This document shows positions 1 through 10,303 of a DNA stretch of 64,000 nt, piece after piece. Both the position numbers and the translations under genes were made by a program. The notes under the pieces are model-generated. The model was not told the origin of the DNA. It did no database searches and worked only from the letters and a program-made list of their open reading frames with translations. Position 1 is the first letter of the stretch; each line of letters begins with the position of its first letter. This DNA is from Candidatus Aegiribacteria sp. (GTDB lineage Bacteria > Fermentibacterota > Fermentibacteria > Fermentibacterales > JCC-6): contig JAUXIK010000005.1 of assembly GCA_030620995.1 (NCBI GenBank), positions 1-64,000 on the forward strand. Reading direction: 5' to 3'.

Positions 1-363
1 TATTTTTTATAGATGCTGCCCGATGTAAACGCATTATTACGAAAAATGATAGTAATATCTTTCATATATGGAGATATCATGCTTAAGATGTTTGTTATAA
101 GGACCTGCCGAAAAGGTTAACTCGTGCGAATATCAGTGAGTAAACACAAATACGAAGGGAAATAGATTCGGAATCACGGAAGAGTAAAAGTCTGAAGTTA
201 TTACAGCTTGACCATCAGATGGCTTTTTTGCAGAGTAATACTTATCAATAAAAATGCGAAGGGCAGATTGCTGAGTAATTTTTCAGAGGGGATAAAAATG
301 TGATATTTTAAATTCAATACTGCAGGCTGTAGTACTTACTTTTAATTCAAAAGGAGAAATGCA

Positions 364-1542
364 ATGAAAAAGCATGTCTCGATCACTGGTGCTTTCTTTT
401 CAATAATATTTTCAATAATCATTGCCGGATGCGGTGAGCAGGCTGATCAGGTTCAAACTGATACAGATGACACTATACAGGAACAGGTCGTTGATCTTTC
501 GGTAGAGGTGTCTCTACTGAAAGTCGGTCATTGCAGGCATGACCACCATTCGGCTGTGTTTGTATCTGCTCTTCGTGGCGAACGAATGAATGCGCTTTAT
601 TGTATTTACCTTGAGCCCCTTGGAGAAAGCTATTATGCTCTCATCGAGGACGGGAAGAAAGTGGCTGAAATCGAATTCGTGCAGTCACAGGGAGCCATTA
701 ACGTTCCTAACAACATGATCGCAGGGCTGTTCGACATAGGTTTCGGTGGTGTGATTCCTTTTGCCGCGAGTGCTGACCAGGGAAGCGGTATAAAAATAAT
801 CAGTCCTCTTCACAGCAGGGGAGATATGCTTGTTGTATCAATTGACAATGAAGAGGTCTACGATTGGGACAGTTTCGTAAACTGGGTGAATGAAAGCGAA
901 GAACCGCTGATCATAGGATTCAAAAGCCCTAAGGCTGTTGCTCTTCTGATATTCGAATCAGCGCTTACTGAGGCAGGAATTCCGTGGAGCATGCAGGGAA
1001 ATCCCGAACCTGGCTCGAAAATTCTTCTTTTCAACGCACAGGGAGAACCCAATCTGAATCCATCGCTTCAGAATGAAACAATTGATGCGTATGTCTCAAA
1101 CAATCCTGCCTGTGCTCTCGCAGAGTATAACGGAATAGGAAGATGCGTTGCAGAGCTTTCAGACCTTCCGCCAGGCGATTTCCGCAATCATCCATGTTGC
1201 GCGATTGCGGCAACGGAAACAGCAATTGTTGAGAAACCGCTGGAAATAGCGGCGTCTCTTAGACTGTTCGCGGCGGCAACTGACTATATCAACAATAATC
1301 CAGAAGATGCAGCCATTGCAGTTGCTGAGTGGATTGGTAATCCTGTTGAAGTAGAAGAAATCTCAATGGCGACCAGTGGATACAGCATGCAGGTATCACA
1401 GGACTGGCTCGAGAATATGGTTGCGATTCTTGATAATATGAGAAATCTGGGAGCATTCACCGGCCCTCTTGCGGAGAAGGATGATGAAGCTGACGCCTGC
1501 TTCCTTTACGATTTCTCTCTTATGCCGGAGAATCTGAGGTAG
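364..1542 (+). CDS. ABC transporter substrate-binding lipoprotein (NMT1/SsuA-like)
   Basis: Signal peptide with lipobox (IIIAGCGEQ); followed directly by permease and ATPase genes; SBP-like C-terminal half. Confidence 0.75.
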   Translation: MKKHVSITGAFFSIIFSIIIAGCGEQADQVQTDTDDTIQEQVVDLSVEVSLLKVGHCRHDHHSAVFVSALRGERMNALYCIYLEPLGESYYALIEDGKKVAEIEFVQSQGAINVPNNMIAGLFDIGFGGVIPFAASADQGSGIKIISPLHSRGDMLVVSIDNEEVYDWDSFVNWVNESEEPLIIGFKSPKAVALLIFESALTEAGIPWSMQGNPEPGSKILLFNAQGEPNLNPSLQNETIDAYVSNNPACALAEYNGIGRCVAELSDLPPGDFRNHPCCAIAATETAIVEKPLEIAASLRLFAAATDYINNNPEDAAIAVAEWIGNPVEVEEISMATSGYSMQVSQDWLENMVAILDNMRNLGAFTGPLAEKDDEADACFLYDFSLMPENLR

Positions 1543-1574
1543 ATTAAATCTTAACAAAGAGCAACGGCAGAAAT

Positions 1575-2417
1575 ATGTCCTGGATCGGAAGTTTGAAAAA
1601 TCGGCTTCCCGGTCTGGTTATCCCTCTTCTTCTGCTGCTATGGTGGGTACTTATTACCGGAGAGGGCAGCGATACTCTGCTGCCTTCTCCAGCAGAAGTA
1701 TTCTCAATTCTTGTGCATCCGTTCCAGGATCAGATATCAACAGGATCTCTTATCTGGAGTATGACTGTAAGTCTTGTTCGAATAACTTTTGGATTTTCAC
1801 TTGCTGTTGTTATCGGCATCCCGATCGGTCTTATAATGGGTGCATCCAGACATGTAAGGAAGTTTCTTTCCCTGATGATAGAGATGGCAAGACCGCTTTC
1901 AGCTATCGCTCTTCTTCCCCTTTCAATAATACTGTTTAAATCGGAGACCCTTACGCAGTTTTTCGGTATGTCATATCTGAGATATCAGAGGCATCTTTTC
2001 AACGAGATGCAGCTTGGAATGATCTTCATTTTGTTCTGGGGAGGTGTGTTTCCGATTATTCTCGGTACCATTCAGGGAGTAAGGAGTGTTCGAAAACTGC
2101 ATCTTGAAGCAGCAAAGGTTCTGGGTGCCCGAAAGGCTTTCGTTTTCCGGCATGTGATGATCCCATCCGCTCTTCCGGACATTTTTCACGGGCTTAAACT
2201 CGGGATCGGAAGATGCTGGATGGTTATCATTGCTGCGGAGATGCTCCCCGGGACGAATTCCGGAATAGGATACCTTATCAGGTATTCTTACCAGCTGTCC
2301 CGTTATGACATAATGCTCGCTTGTCTGGTGATTGTCGCAATTATCGGCGCTTTCTTCTCAAAGGGACTTGAAGCGCTTGGAGAGAAATCACTGGTTCTAA
2401 GAAGCAGGGAAAGATAA
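1575..2417 (+). CDS. ABC transporter permease (SsuC/TauC-like)
   Basis: Multi-TM protein with GARKAFVFRHVMIPSALPDIFHGLKLGIGRCWMVIIAAEML (EAA-type loop); operonic position. Confidence 0.85.
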   Translation: MSWIGSLKNRLPGLVIPLLLLLWWVLITGEGSDTLLPSPAEVFSILVHPFQDQISTGSLIWSMTVSLVRITFGFSLAVVIGIPIGLIMGASRHVRKFLSLMIEMARPLSAIALLPLSIILFKSETLTQFFGMSYLRYQRHLFNEMQLGMIFILFWGGVFPIILGTIQGVRSVRKLHLEAAKVLGARKAFVFRHVMIPSALPDIFHGLKLGIGRCWMVIIAAEMLPGTNSGIGYLIRYSYQLSRYDIMLACLVIVAIIGAFFSKGLEALGEKSLVLRSRER

Positions 2418-2418
2418 A

Positions 2419-3186
2419 ATGACGGCTTTGAGTGTAACAGGGCTTGTAAAGACCTTCAGAGAGAAATCCGGTAATGTCCATGCTCTCGGCCCTGTCAGTA
2501 TCGACGTTCCTCAGGGCAGCTTCCTGTGTGTGCTGGGGCCCACAGGCTGCGGGAAGACAACTCTTCTTCGAACAATTGCCGGTCTGGAAATCCCTGACAG
2601 CGGAAACGTCGAACTGATGACCAGGGCTGACGGCAGACAGCCCGTTGTAGGTTATGTCTTTCAGCAGGGAGCGCTTTTCCCCTGGATGAGTATCTATGCG
2701 AATGTTGAATTTCCCCTCCGCGCGAAGAAGAAGGGGAATGTTGACAGGATAACCCGCCGTCAGCAGGTGGGAACAATACTTGATACGGTCGGACTATCCG
2801 ATTTCAGTTCAAGTTATCCTCACCAGCTTTCCGGAGGGATGCAGCAGCGTGCCGCTCTTGCCAGATCACTGGTGACACAGCCTGACATTCTGCTTCTTGA
2901 TGAACCTTTCAGCTCTCTTGATACCAGAACCAGTCAGGATCTGCAGGAGAATCTGAGGAATACATGGAAAGAAGCTGCCACTACTGTAGTGTTTGTGACC
3001 CACAGTATTGAGGAAGCTGTCTACCTTGCAGGGGAGGTGGTCGTTTTAGGTCATAGACCGGGAAGAATAGTTCGCCGTCAGACCATAGATCTCCCCGATC
3101 CAAGATCAAGGCTATCCCCGGAATTCACGGAATACCTTGTTTCACTGCGCAGGACTTTTGAAGAGCTTGTGGAAGAACCGGACTGA
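2419..3186 (+). CDS. ABC transporter ATP-binding protein (SsuB/TauB-like)
   Basis: Walker A GPTGCGKTT, signature LSGGMQQR, Walker B ILLLDEPF. Confidence 0.93.
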   Translation: MTALSVTGLVKTFREKSGNVHALGPVSIDVPQGSFLCVLGPTGCGKTTLLRTIAGLEIPDSGNVELMTRADGRQPVVGYVFQQGALFPWMSIYANVEFPLRAKKKGNVDRITRRQQVGTILDTVGLSDFSSSYPHQLSGGMQQRAALARSLVTQPDILLLDEPFSSLDTRTSQDLQENLRNTWKEAATTVVFVTHSIEEAVYLAGEVVVLGHRPGRIVRRQTIDLPDPRSRLSPEFTEYLVSLRRTFEELVEEPD

Positions 3187-3254
3187 ATAATGCAGAGAAC
3201 TGATGTCCTCATTACACGATACGGTGGTGCGTCCTGATGGAAAGTAATTCTCGG

Positions 3255-4463
3255 TTACTCGGTGAGGTACTCCAGGGACAGAACATACAGCGGTTCAGAT
3301 GGATCAAAGAGAATTGCTCTTTTTACATCGTCAATGATGCTGGAATTGGATTGTCCTGACAGATAAAGAGCCCATCCATGCAGATAGAATGCAGCTGCAA
3401 ACTCCGGTTCAACTTCCAGAGCTGATTCAGTACATGAAATGAGATTATCTGACAATTGGGTTTCCCATCCCTGCGCCACAGTTCCCTGGATCAGAGGTGA
3501 TTCAGCGCAGAAAATCTCTCCCGGAGCGTACTGCTTCATGATGTCAATCGAAGCCTGGTAATCGCCGTAGAAAACATAACCAAGCAGAGGATACCCGCAT
3601 TCAACAGAACCCTCTCCGGTTTCAAGATTCTGTGATATCAGAGCCTCGTTCCATCCGATAATCCACCTTTCTGGATCACTCACAGTGTCTGGTAGCGTCT
3701 GCACTTCTCCGATAGCCTGAGAAGCCTGCAGCCACAATCCTGCTCTCGCAAACTCAACTGCTCTGTTAACCGGTTCCCGGAGAGAATATTCCGTATCTGG
3801 TGGAAGCTTCCGGAGATTCATGGAGACCATCTGCATGTCACGACTGTCCCACCTGATAATTCTTATATCGGGCTTAACTACACCGGAGGCATAGAAAAAA
3901 ATGTACGGATCTGAGCAGTCAAGGAGGAGGTCAGGCAGGCTGTCGACAGGAAGGTTTTCAATCCACGCGAATGCGGGTCTGCAATGACTGGATGAGAATC
4001 TGATTTCCAGATGATCACCATCAAATGTAAGAAGCTCATACGCAGCACTATGGGCGCCAATTCCGCCTTCCACAGTAAGCCAGATGAAATTGTCAGTAAT
4101 GAACTCCTGCCTGACACCGTTATTGAACATGTAGTCAATGGATTCGTCAACCATTGTAATCCTGTCCAACTCGATCCAGGAGGAATCTTCCCATGTGAAG
4201 ATGGCTAGAAAGTGATCTGACATAGGGTTGGTATCCCAGTTCACCATTCCTGAGCTGTGCACTGCCCAGAGAGGAATTCCTGTGATCGTGTTGTCGAGCG
4301 GGAGTACTGTTACACTATCGAAGGCCCCCTGAGGTTCACCTGCAAGAACAGTATCAGCAAGCCCGTCAATCGAAATGTCCCATGCTTTGATCGATAATCT
4401 GGTTTCAGGCACACAGCCCGATAGAAAAACAATTCCTGCAACTCCTATAATCATTCTGGTCAT
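3255..4463 (-). CDS. Lipoprotein, TPR-like C-terminus
   Basis: Lipobox VFLSGCVPE; helical repeat-like C-terminus (AAFYLHGWALYLSGQ). Confidence 0.6.
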   Translation of the reverse strand: MTRMIIGVAGIVFLSGCVPETRLSIKAWDISIDGLADTVLAGEPQGAFDSVTVLPLDNTITGIPLWAVHSSGMVNWDTNPMSDHFLAIFTWEDSSWIELDRITMVDESIDYMFNNGVRQEFITDNFIWLTVEGGIGAHSAAYELLTFDGDHLEIRFSSSHCRPAFAWIENLPVDSLPDLLLDCSDPYIFFYASGVVKPDIRIIRWDSRDMQMVSMNLRKLPPDTEYSLREPVNRAVEFARAGLWLQASQAIGEVQTLPDTVSDPERWIIGWNEALISQNLETGEGSVECGYPLLGYVFYGDYQASIDIMKQYAPGEIFCAESPLIQGTVAQGWETQLSDNLISCTESALEVEPEFAAAFYLHGWALYLSGQSNSSIIDDVKRAILFDPSEPLYVLSLEYLTE

Positions 4464-4596
4464 AGAAAACCTTCCCGGTTTGATATTCTGCCTTATGAGA
4501 AGTATACAAATTATTTCCGACAGAGTTCTCAGTAAGTCCCGGGAAGTTTCTCAATTGCGATATTGCATAAATCCGTAATAGTTCTTAATACACTGA

Positions 4597-5256
4597 TTAT
4601 TCGAGTACGAAATTGTAGATAACTGAGGTCCATACACCAACAGGTACATTGTCGGCTCTTTTCGCGGGGGACCAGCTGCTGTTCCAGGCAGCTTCCTCAG
4701 CGGCCCTGTCCATACTTCCCAGTCCCGAACTCTGTGTGATTACCACCTGAACGGGTTTACCTTCGGCTGATATGAATACCTGGAGTATGACTCTTCCTTC
4801 AACTCCTGCCTGCCTTGCCATGTCCGGATAGTCAGGAACAGGTCTGAATGTGCAGACCGGAGGAACACTGTGCGGTATGAAAGTTCCGGGATTCGGAATA
4901 TTGTCTGCTGCCGGATTCACATCATGAGTCAGATTGTTCATCGCAACCGTAATCGCATGGTCAAGACCGGTTGTATCGGTTGAAAGGCTTATCACCAGTT
5001 CGGGTTGAACGACATCAGGTATTTCATTCCGGATTATATTCTCAACATCAACCGGGTTGTCTTCCTGAAGTTCAGGTGGAGTTTCGTATAGCTCTCCCGG
5101 GTCAAATCCCTGCATTTCAGTTTCAACCGTTTTCGCAGCGAGTCTTCCTATCTGTGTTCCCGGTATTACCTCGAATATCAGGATTAACAGAATAATACCG
5201 GCGACAGCACCGTAATCCATCGCACCCGCTTCTGATACATTTCCTTGATTGCGCAT
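4597..5256 (-). CDS. TonB-family energy transducer
   Basis: N-terminal TM, Pro/acid linker, C-terminal TonB-like YPDMARQAGVEGRVILQVFISAEGKPVQVVITQSSGLGSMDRAAEEAAWNSSWSPA. Confidence 0.85.
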   Translation of the reverse strand: MRNQGNVSEAGAMDYGAVAGIILLILIFEVIPGTQIGRLAAKTVETEMQGFDPGELYETPPELQEDNPVDVENIIRNEIPDVVQPELVISLSTDTTGLDHAITVAMNNLTHDVNPAADNIPNPGTFIPHSVPPVCTFRPVPDYPDMARQAGVEGRVILQVFISAEGKPVQVVITQSSGLGSMDRAAEEAAWNSSWSPAKRADNVPVGVWTSVIYNFVLE

Positions 5257-5422
5257 TTGAAACCTCCTTCAATCGTTGTACAAATTCAGGAGATTTCTAT
5301 TCCGGAGAACGATATCAGCGATTTGATAAGCTTGATATATATGAAAGTGAAATTTGCGTGTTAAGTCTGGGAAGAAATGTAACCTGCACGGAGAGGGGGT
5401 TGTAATTAAACTGATTAATCAG

Positions 5423-5563
5423 TTATAAGCTTTTGGTTTTCAGCTTGAGAAACAAAATGATAGCGATCGTATCAAGTGAGATAAGTAAAGCGAGAACTTG
5501 ACCATCACCAACATTATTGTATCCAAACACCAGCCTTAAAATAAGAAAAACTAGTGTACCCAT
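5423..5563 (-). CDS. 46-aa hydrophobic microprotein MGTLVFLILRLVFGYNNVGDGQVLALLISLDTIAIILFLKLKTKSL
   Basis: Hand translation; RBS GAGGAGG about 9 nt upstream of ATG; not in the ORF track (below its length cut-off). Confidence 0.55.
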   Translation of the reverse strand: MGTLVFLILRLVFGYNNVGDGQVLALLISLDTIAIILFLKLKTKSL

Positions 5564-5864
5564 TTATCCATACCTCCTCTTTTGTTTGTAAATAAATACA
5601 AACTGAAGTGTTTGTTGACAAGTCTAAGGCTGGTTGCGGTGGCACTGCTAATTATCATGTACACAGTGCTCTGACTCTAAATCCAGGCTCTATTGTTAAT
5701 CAAAATATGTCTCCATATCCTCGGAATCTGTAAGAATGACTGGCAAATGTATATCATGTTCTTGCATTCCATAATTATTCTGCCTATTGACATCTTATAT
5801 GAATATGCAATAATATCCATATTATCAGAACTTATGATTGTACGAAACTGAAAAAGGTGGAAAA

Positions 5865-7307
5865 ATGCAAAGAGGAATAGTTGAAACAGTATCAGAGTTC
5901 GCAACGGAACAGGCCATTAACCTTTCATCGAAATCCGGTGCATGGAAACTTACTGTCCCGCTTGCTGAGAAAATTGCTCAGGTTCTTTTTGTGAAAAACG
6001 CCGATCCTATTAAATATGGCCCATTGCGTGAGCGGAAGGACAAGGTATGCATCGCATCAAACCTTGTGAGATCCGCATTCAAGGCGTATGAACAGGGTTC
6101 TCCTAATGTCAGGAAACGGTTGATCGATGTTCTGCTCTCCAACCTGACTGCACCTTATAGCAACAAGCCTGAAGTTGTTTCATTCAAAGAAAAACATGGT
6201 ATTTGCCCGCCTGGATTTCTCACCATATCACCTTTCGGAGGATGTAATCTGAAATGCAGAGGATGCTACGCTTCAAGTGCCCCGTGTGATCTTCCCTCGC
6301 TATCTGCCGACACTTTCCAGTGGGTTATTGACCAGAAGAGGGAGCACTGGGGAAGCTGGTTCACAGTAGTGTCAGGAGGTGAGCCTTTTCTATGGCGCGA
6401 CAAGGAAGTAGATCTTATTGAGATCGCATTCAGGAATCCTGATCAGTACTTCCTTGTATACACAAACGGAACACTGATAGACAAAAGAACAGCCGAAAGA
6501 CTTGCCGAAGCCGGTAATATCACTCTGGCCATTTCAGTAGAGGGGTTTGAGAAAGAAACGGATTATCGCCGCGGAAAAGGTACATTCGAGAGAATCCTGA
6601 AAGCCTTTGAAAACCTGAGAAATAACGGTGTGCCCTTCGGTATCTCCACAACAGCAGTGCCTGAAAACGCGGAACTGCTGATATCAGATGAGATGATCGA
6701 ATTCTTCTTTGATGAACAGGGCGCATTGTATCAATGGCTGTTTCAGTACATGCCGATCGGCAGGGGAATTGATACTGCAAAACAGGTATCCCCGGAGGTA
6801 AGGCGCAGGATGTGGATCCGTGAACAGGAACTTATTTATGATAGACATCTGTTCCTGGCCGATTTCTGGAACGGCGGACCGTTCTCTTCAGGATGTATAG
6901 CCGGCGGTCGAGAGGGAGGATATCTCTATATTGACTGGAACGGCAACATATACCCATGTGTATTTGTGCCGTACTGGAAAGACAACATCCACGATCTCAT
7001 ATCAGCAAAGAGACCTCTCAGTGACGCTATCTTCTCGGATCTGTTCACCGGTGTACGGGACTGGCAGCTCTCCTACAACTATATGAAACCCTCTGTTGAA
7101 CGAGGCAACGAGATTCGACCCTGCTTCATTCGCGATCACCACGAAAAGGCGCGTGAACTGATCCTGAAGACATCTTCCACGCCTGCCGGAACCTCCGCTG
7201 CTGAATCACTATGGGATAATGACTATATTCAGGCGATGAAAGAATACGATCTTGAAATATCATCTCAGCTTGACCCGATCTGGGAGGAGCACTATCGTGA
7301 TGCCTGA
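5865..7307 (+). CDS. Radical SAM/SPASM-type protein
   Basis: CxxxCxxC motif GGCNLKCRGCYAS, downstream SGGEPFLW, Cys-containing C-terminus (GCIAGG...YPCVFVPYW). Start moved to the internal ATG at 5865. Confidence 0.85.
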   Translation: MQRGIVETVSEFATEQAINLSSKSGAWKLTVPLAEKIAQVLFVKNADPIKYGPLRERKDKVCIASNLVRSAFKAYEQGSPNVRKRLIDVLLSNLTAPYSNKPEVVSFKEKHGICPPGFLTISPFGGCNLKCRGCYASSAPCDLPSLSADTFQWVIDQKREHWGSWFTVVSGGEPFLWRDKEVDLIEIAFRNPDQYFLVYTNGTLIDKRTAERLAEAGNITLAISVEGFEKETDYRRGKGTFERILKAFENLRNNGVPFGISTTAVPENAELLISDEMIEFFFDEQGALYQWLFQYMPIGRGIDTAKQVSPEVRRRMWIREQELIYDRHLFLADFWNGGPFSSGCIAGGREGGYLYIDWNGNIYPCVFVPYWKDNIHDLISAKRPLSDAIFSDLFTGVRDWQLSYNYMKPSVERGNEIRPCFIRDHHEKARELILKTSSTPAGTSAAESLWDNDYIQAMKEYDLEISSQLDPIWEEHYRDA

Positions 7308-7343
7308 CAAAACAGTAAACGGAAATCCTGGAGGCTTTGAGCT

Positions 7344-8198
7344 TTGACACACAGTATTCTTGATAAATTAGAGAATATCTACAAAGACGTTGAGCAGATT
7401 CTTCATTCGACTCATTACAGTCCTCATACAGTAAGGGCTTATCTCGGTCAGCTTAAAAATTTTCTTGAAACGATTTCACCGAAATTGCCTTCAGAACTCG
7501 GTGTAAAGGAAATAAAAACATACATCGCGTATCTGAATAAATCCGGACGCTCCAGGTCAACCATTGATCAGGCTATCAATGCTCTGTATTTCCTGTACAC
7601 TGAAGTGATTCACCGCCCTGTTCTCATCAGGGATATTAACAGGCCGGCCATCAGAAAAGCACCCCCGGTCATCCTTTCAGGTAATGAAATAAGCAGAATC
7701 GCAAGCGCAACCAGAGATATAAAACACAAGCTGATGATACTTCTTACATATACGGCCGGACTTAGAACATCGGAGGTTGTAAACCTGCTGGTGGGTGATT
7801 TAAACCTGGACAATTTCACTATCAATGTCAAAGGCACCGGAAAAAAACGGAACCGTACAACGGTCTTCGCTGAAATTCTTAAATCCCCAATACAGTTCCT
7901 TATTAAAGGCAGAGAGCCCTCCTGCTATGTATTTACCGGGTCTGAGGGTAATCCTCTGACAACCAGAGCAGTAACCAAGTTCTTCAAAGTTGCCCTTGAG
8001 GCATCAGGTATTAATAAAAAAGCGACCCCCAGAACACTCAGACATTCGTTCACGGCATATCTTCTGGAATCAGGCGCCGATCTTAAGATCGCTCAGAGGC
8101 TTCTTGGTCACACTCGATCAGATGTTACTTCGTATTATGATGGATTGTGGAATTTTTCGGATCTCAATCCGGAAATCGAACTGGATTCGAATAACTAA
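7344..8198 (+). CDS. Tyrosine recombinase / integrase (XerC/D-like)
   Basis: SAM-like N-domain; catalytic motifs TAGLRTSEVVNL, TPRTLRHSFTAYLLESG, LLGHTRSDVTSYY. Confidence 0.9.
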   Translation: MTHSILDKLENIYKDVEQILHSTHYSPHTVRAYLGQLKNFLETISPKLPSELGVKEIKTYIAYLNKSGRSRSTIDQAINALYFLYTEVIHRPVLIRDINRPAIRKAPPVILSGNEISRIASATRDIKHKLMILLTYTAGLRTSEVVNLLVGDLNLDNFTINVKGTGKKRNRTTVFAEILKSPIQFLIKGREPSCYVFTGSEGNPLTTRAVTKFFKVALEASGINKKATPRTLRHSFTAYLLESGADLKIAQRLLGHTRSDVTSYYDGLWNFSDLNPEIELDSNN

Positions 8199-8210
8199 AG
8201 GAGGAAACTT

Positions 8211-8501
8211 ATGTTTGACCTTATCAGAAAAACCCTGCTGACCGGAATGGGGCTTGCTGTACTAACAGCAGAGAAAGCGGAGGAATTCGCAAAGGAGCTT
8301 GTTCAAAAAGGGCAGCTCACACAGGAGGAAGGCAAGAAGCTGGCAAAGGAACTGATTTCCAAAGCCGAGCAGTCATCAAAGGAGTATGAGGAGATAATAA
8401 AGAAACAGGTTCATAAGGTTATATCATCAATGAATATAGCCACCAAGGACGACATCGCGGATATTTCAAGGAAAATCGATGAGTTGAAGAAGAAAAAGTA
8501 A
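8211..8501 (+). CDS. Phasin-like coiled-coil protein
   Basis: Amphipathic helix plus KAEEFAKELVQKGQLTQEEGKKLAKELI, typical of the small phasin (PhaF-like) family. Confidence 0.7.
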   Translation: MFDLIRKTLLTGMGLAVLTAEKAEEFAKELVQKGQLTQEEGKKLAKELISKAEQSSKEYEEIIKKQVHKVISSMNIATKDDIADISRKIDELKKKK

Positions 8502-8560
8502 CGATATTTTCCGAGTTGTATGACCTGTTTAATATTGATTTCTGTTTGTAACCTGAATAG

Positions 8561-10270
8561 GTGTATATGACATTCGGTTTTCGGCCTGTGAGCAGCCTGA
8601 GTCGATCACACAAATACCTGACGCGTTACCGTCAAATACTGACAGTGCTGATGAAGTACGGTTTTGGGGACGTATTCAGCAGGATTCGTGGAGAACGTAT
8701 TATTGAGAATCTGCTCAGGGCAGCCTCTCGTAAGCCTGAGCGAGAGAAGATAACGAAGCTGTCCCGCGAAACCCGTCTGAGGAAGGTTCTTGAGGAACTC
8801 GGCCCGACTTTTGTTAAGGCAGGACAGATTCTGTCCACAAGACCTGATCTGATCGGACCGGAGTTGATCAGGGAGTTTGAGAAGCTGCAGGATGATGTTC
8901 CTCCCGTTTCATTTGATCATATACGAGAAACCATTGAAACAGAACTGGGTTCTCCGATTGATCAAATATTCAAGTATTTTGATAAAAACCCTCTGGCAGC
9001 GGCTTCCATAGGCCAGGTTCATCGCGCGCAGCTGCCAGATGAACGAAATGTTGTGGTCAAAGTACAAAGATACGGGATCTCTAAAACAATCCAGGTCGAT
9101 CTTAAAATAATTCGTCACATAGCAAAACTTGCCGAAAAGCACATGGAAGAATGGGAAATACAGCAGCCAACCAGGATAGTCGATGAATTCGCAAGAATGA
9201 TAGAAAAGGAAATGGACTACACCCTGGAAGCAACCCATATGGAAAGATTCGCAAGCCAGTTTGCTGACGAGGAAACGATATATGTGCCTGAGGTCTTCTA
9301 TAAGCTGTCCTCCCAGCGTGTTCTGACAATGGAGTATGTCGAAGGGATCAAGGCGTCTGAAATCAGTTTGCTGGAGCAGTCAGGCCTTGATCCAGCTCTT
9401 CTTGCAGTCCATGGAGCAAACCTCATGATGAAGCAGATATTCGTTCACGGATTCATTCATGCGGACCCTCATCCAGGAAATGTTCTCTTCCTGGAAAACA
9501 ATGTTATCTGTTATCTTGACTTCGGCATGATGAGCCGGGTGAGCAGAAAACAGATGGAATTTCTTGTGGATGCCGCCACTTATGCGGTAAAGAATGATGA
9601 AATCAGATTGACAGATACATTGCTCAGGATTGTTGACTTCGACCGGGAGCCTGACCGAAAAGACCTTGAGAACAGCATGTCCGAGTTACTTGATCGTTAC
9701 CTTTTCAGAGAGCTGGATGACCTGGATCTGAGCCTGATTCTTACAAACGTCATGAAAGTAATAACAAGACATCGTCTACGTATTCCTCCTGATTTCTACA
9801 TCATGATGAAAGCTATTGCTGCATCACAGGCGCTGGGCCGGAAGCTTGATCCGGGATTCAAATACGCGGAAGCAATGACTCCGTTTCTCACCCGGATCAA
9901 ACTGGAGAAACTGCTTCCGCATCGTATTATCAAAGATTTATGTGAACTGATGCGCGAATCGGCAGAACTCCTTAAGGAAATCCCGCAGGAAACCAGCACG
10001 ATACTCAAGCAGATCGCCAGGGGAAAAGCGAAGGTACAGCTGGAGCACAGAGGATTTAAGACTATGCTGTCCACATTCGATAAAATCAGCAACAGGCTCT
10101 CATTCGCAATTCTTGTCGCATCTCTTGTAATAGGCTCTTCGGTAATTGTGCTGTCAGGTGTACCTCCAAAATGGAATGATATACCAATTATCGGACTTGC
10201 AGGATTTATAGTTGCTGCGATAATGGCACTTTTCCTTATTATCACGATACTCAGGCATGGGAAAATGTAA
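8561..10270 (+). CDS. ABC1/UbiB family atypical kinase
   Basis: KxGQ motif (FVKAGQILSTRPDLI), AAASIGQVHRA, DPHPGNVLF, C-terminal TM pair. Confidence 0.92.
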   Translation: MYMTFGFRPVSSLSRSHKYLTRYRQILTVLMKYGFGDVFSRIRGERIIENLLRAASRKPEREKITKLSRETRLRKVLEELGPTFVKAGQILSTRPDLIGPELIREFEKLQDDVPPVSFDHIRETIETELGSPIDQIFKYFDKNPLAAASIGQVHRAQLPDERNVVVKVQRYGISKTIQVDLKIIRHIAKLAEKHMEEWEIQQPTRIVDEFARMIEKEMDYTLEATHMERFASQFADEETIYVPEVFYKLSSQRVLTMEYVEGIKASEISLLEQSGLDPALLAVHGANLMMKQIFVHGFIHADPHPGNVLFLENNVICYLDFGMMSRVSRKQMEFLVDAATYAVKNDEIRLTDTLLRIVDFDREPDRKDLENSMSELLDRYLFRELDDLDLSLILTNVMKVITRHRLRIPPDFYIMMKAIAASQALGRKLDPGFKYAEAMTPFLTRIKLEKLLPHRIIKDLCELMRESAELLKEIPQETSTILKQIARGKAKVQLEHRGFKTMLSTFDKISNRLSFAILVASLVIGSSVIVLSGVPPKWNDIPIIGLAGFIVAAIMALFLIITILRHGKM

Positions 10271-10303
10271 AAATCTCCGTAAACAGGATCAATATGGAGG
10301 TGA

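Noticed and set aside
858-1225. Antisense ORFs of 60-80 aa opposite the SBP gene (and many similar antisense ORFs throughout)
   Set aside because: They lie opposite well-supported coding sequences, lack family motifs and RBSs, and reflect the codon composition of the sense gene.
1550-1556. CTTAACA near the end of the SBP gene
   Set aside because: Single half-site without an in-phase partner; not counted as a Pho-box-like site.
5600-5830. Possible structured RNA or tRNA-like element between the microprotein and radical SAM gene
   Set aside because: No cloverleaf, T-loop or strong hairpin could be traced by eye.
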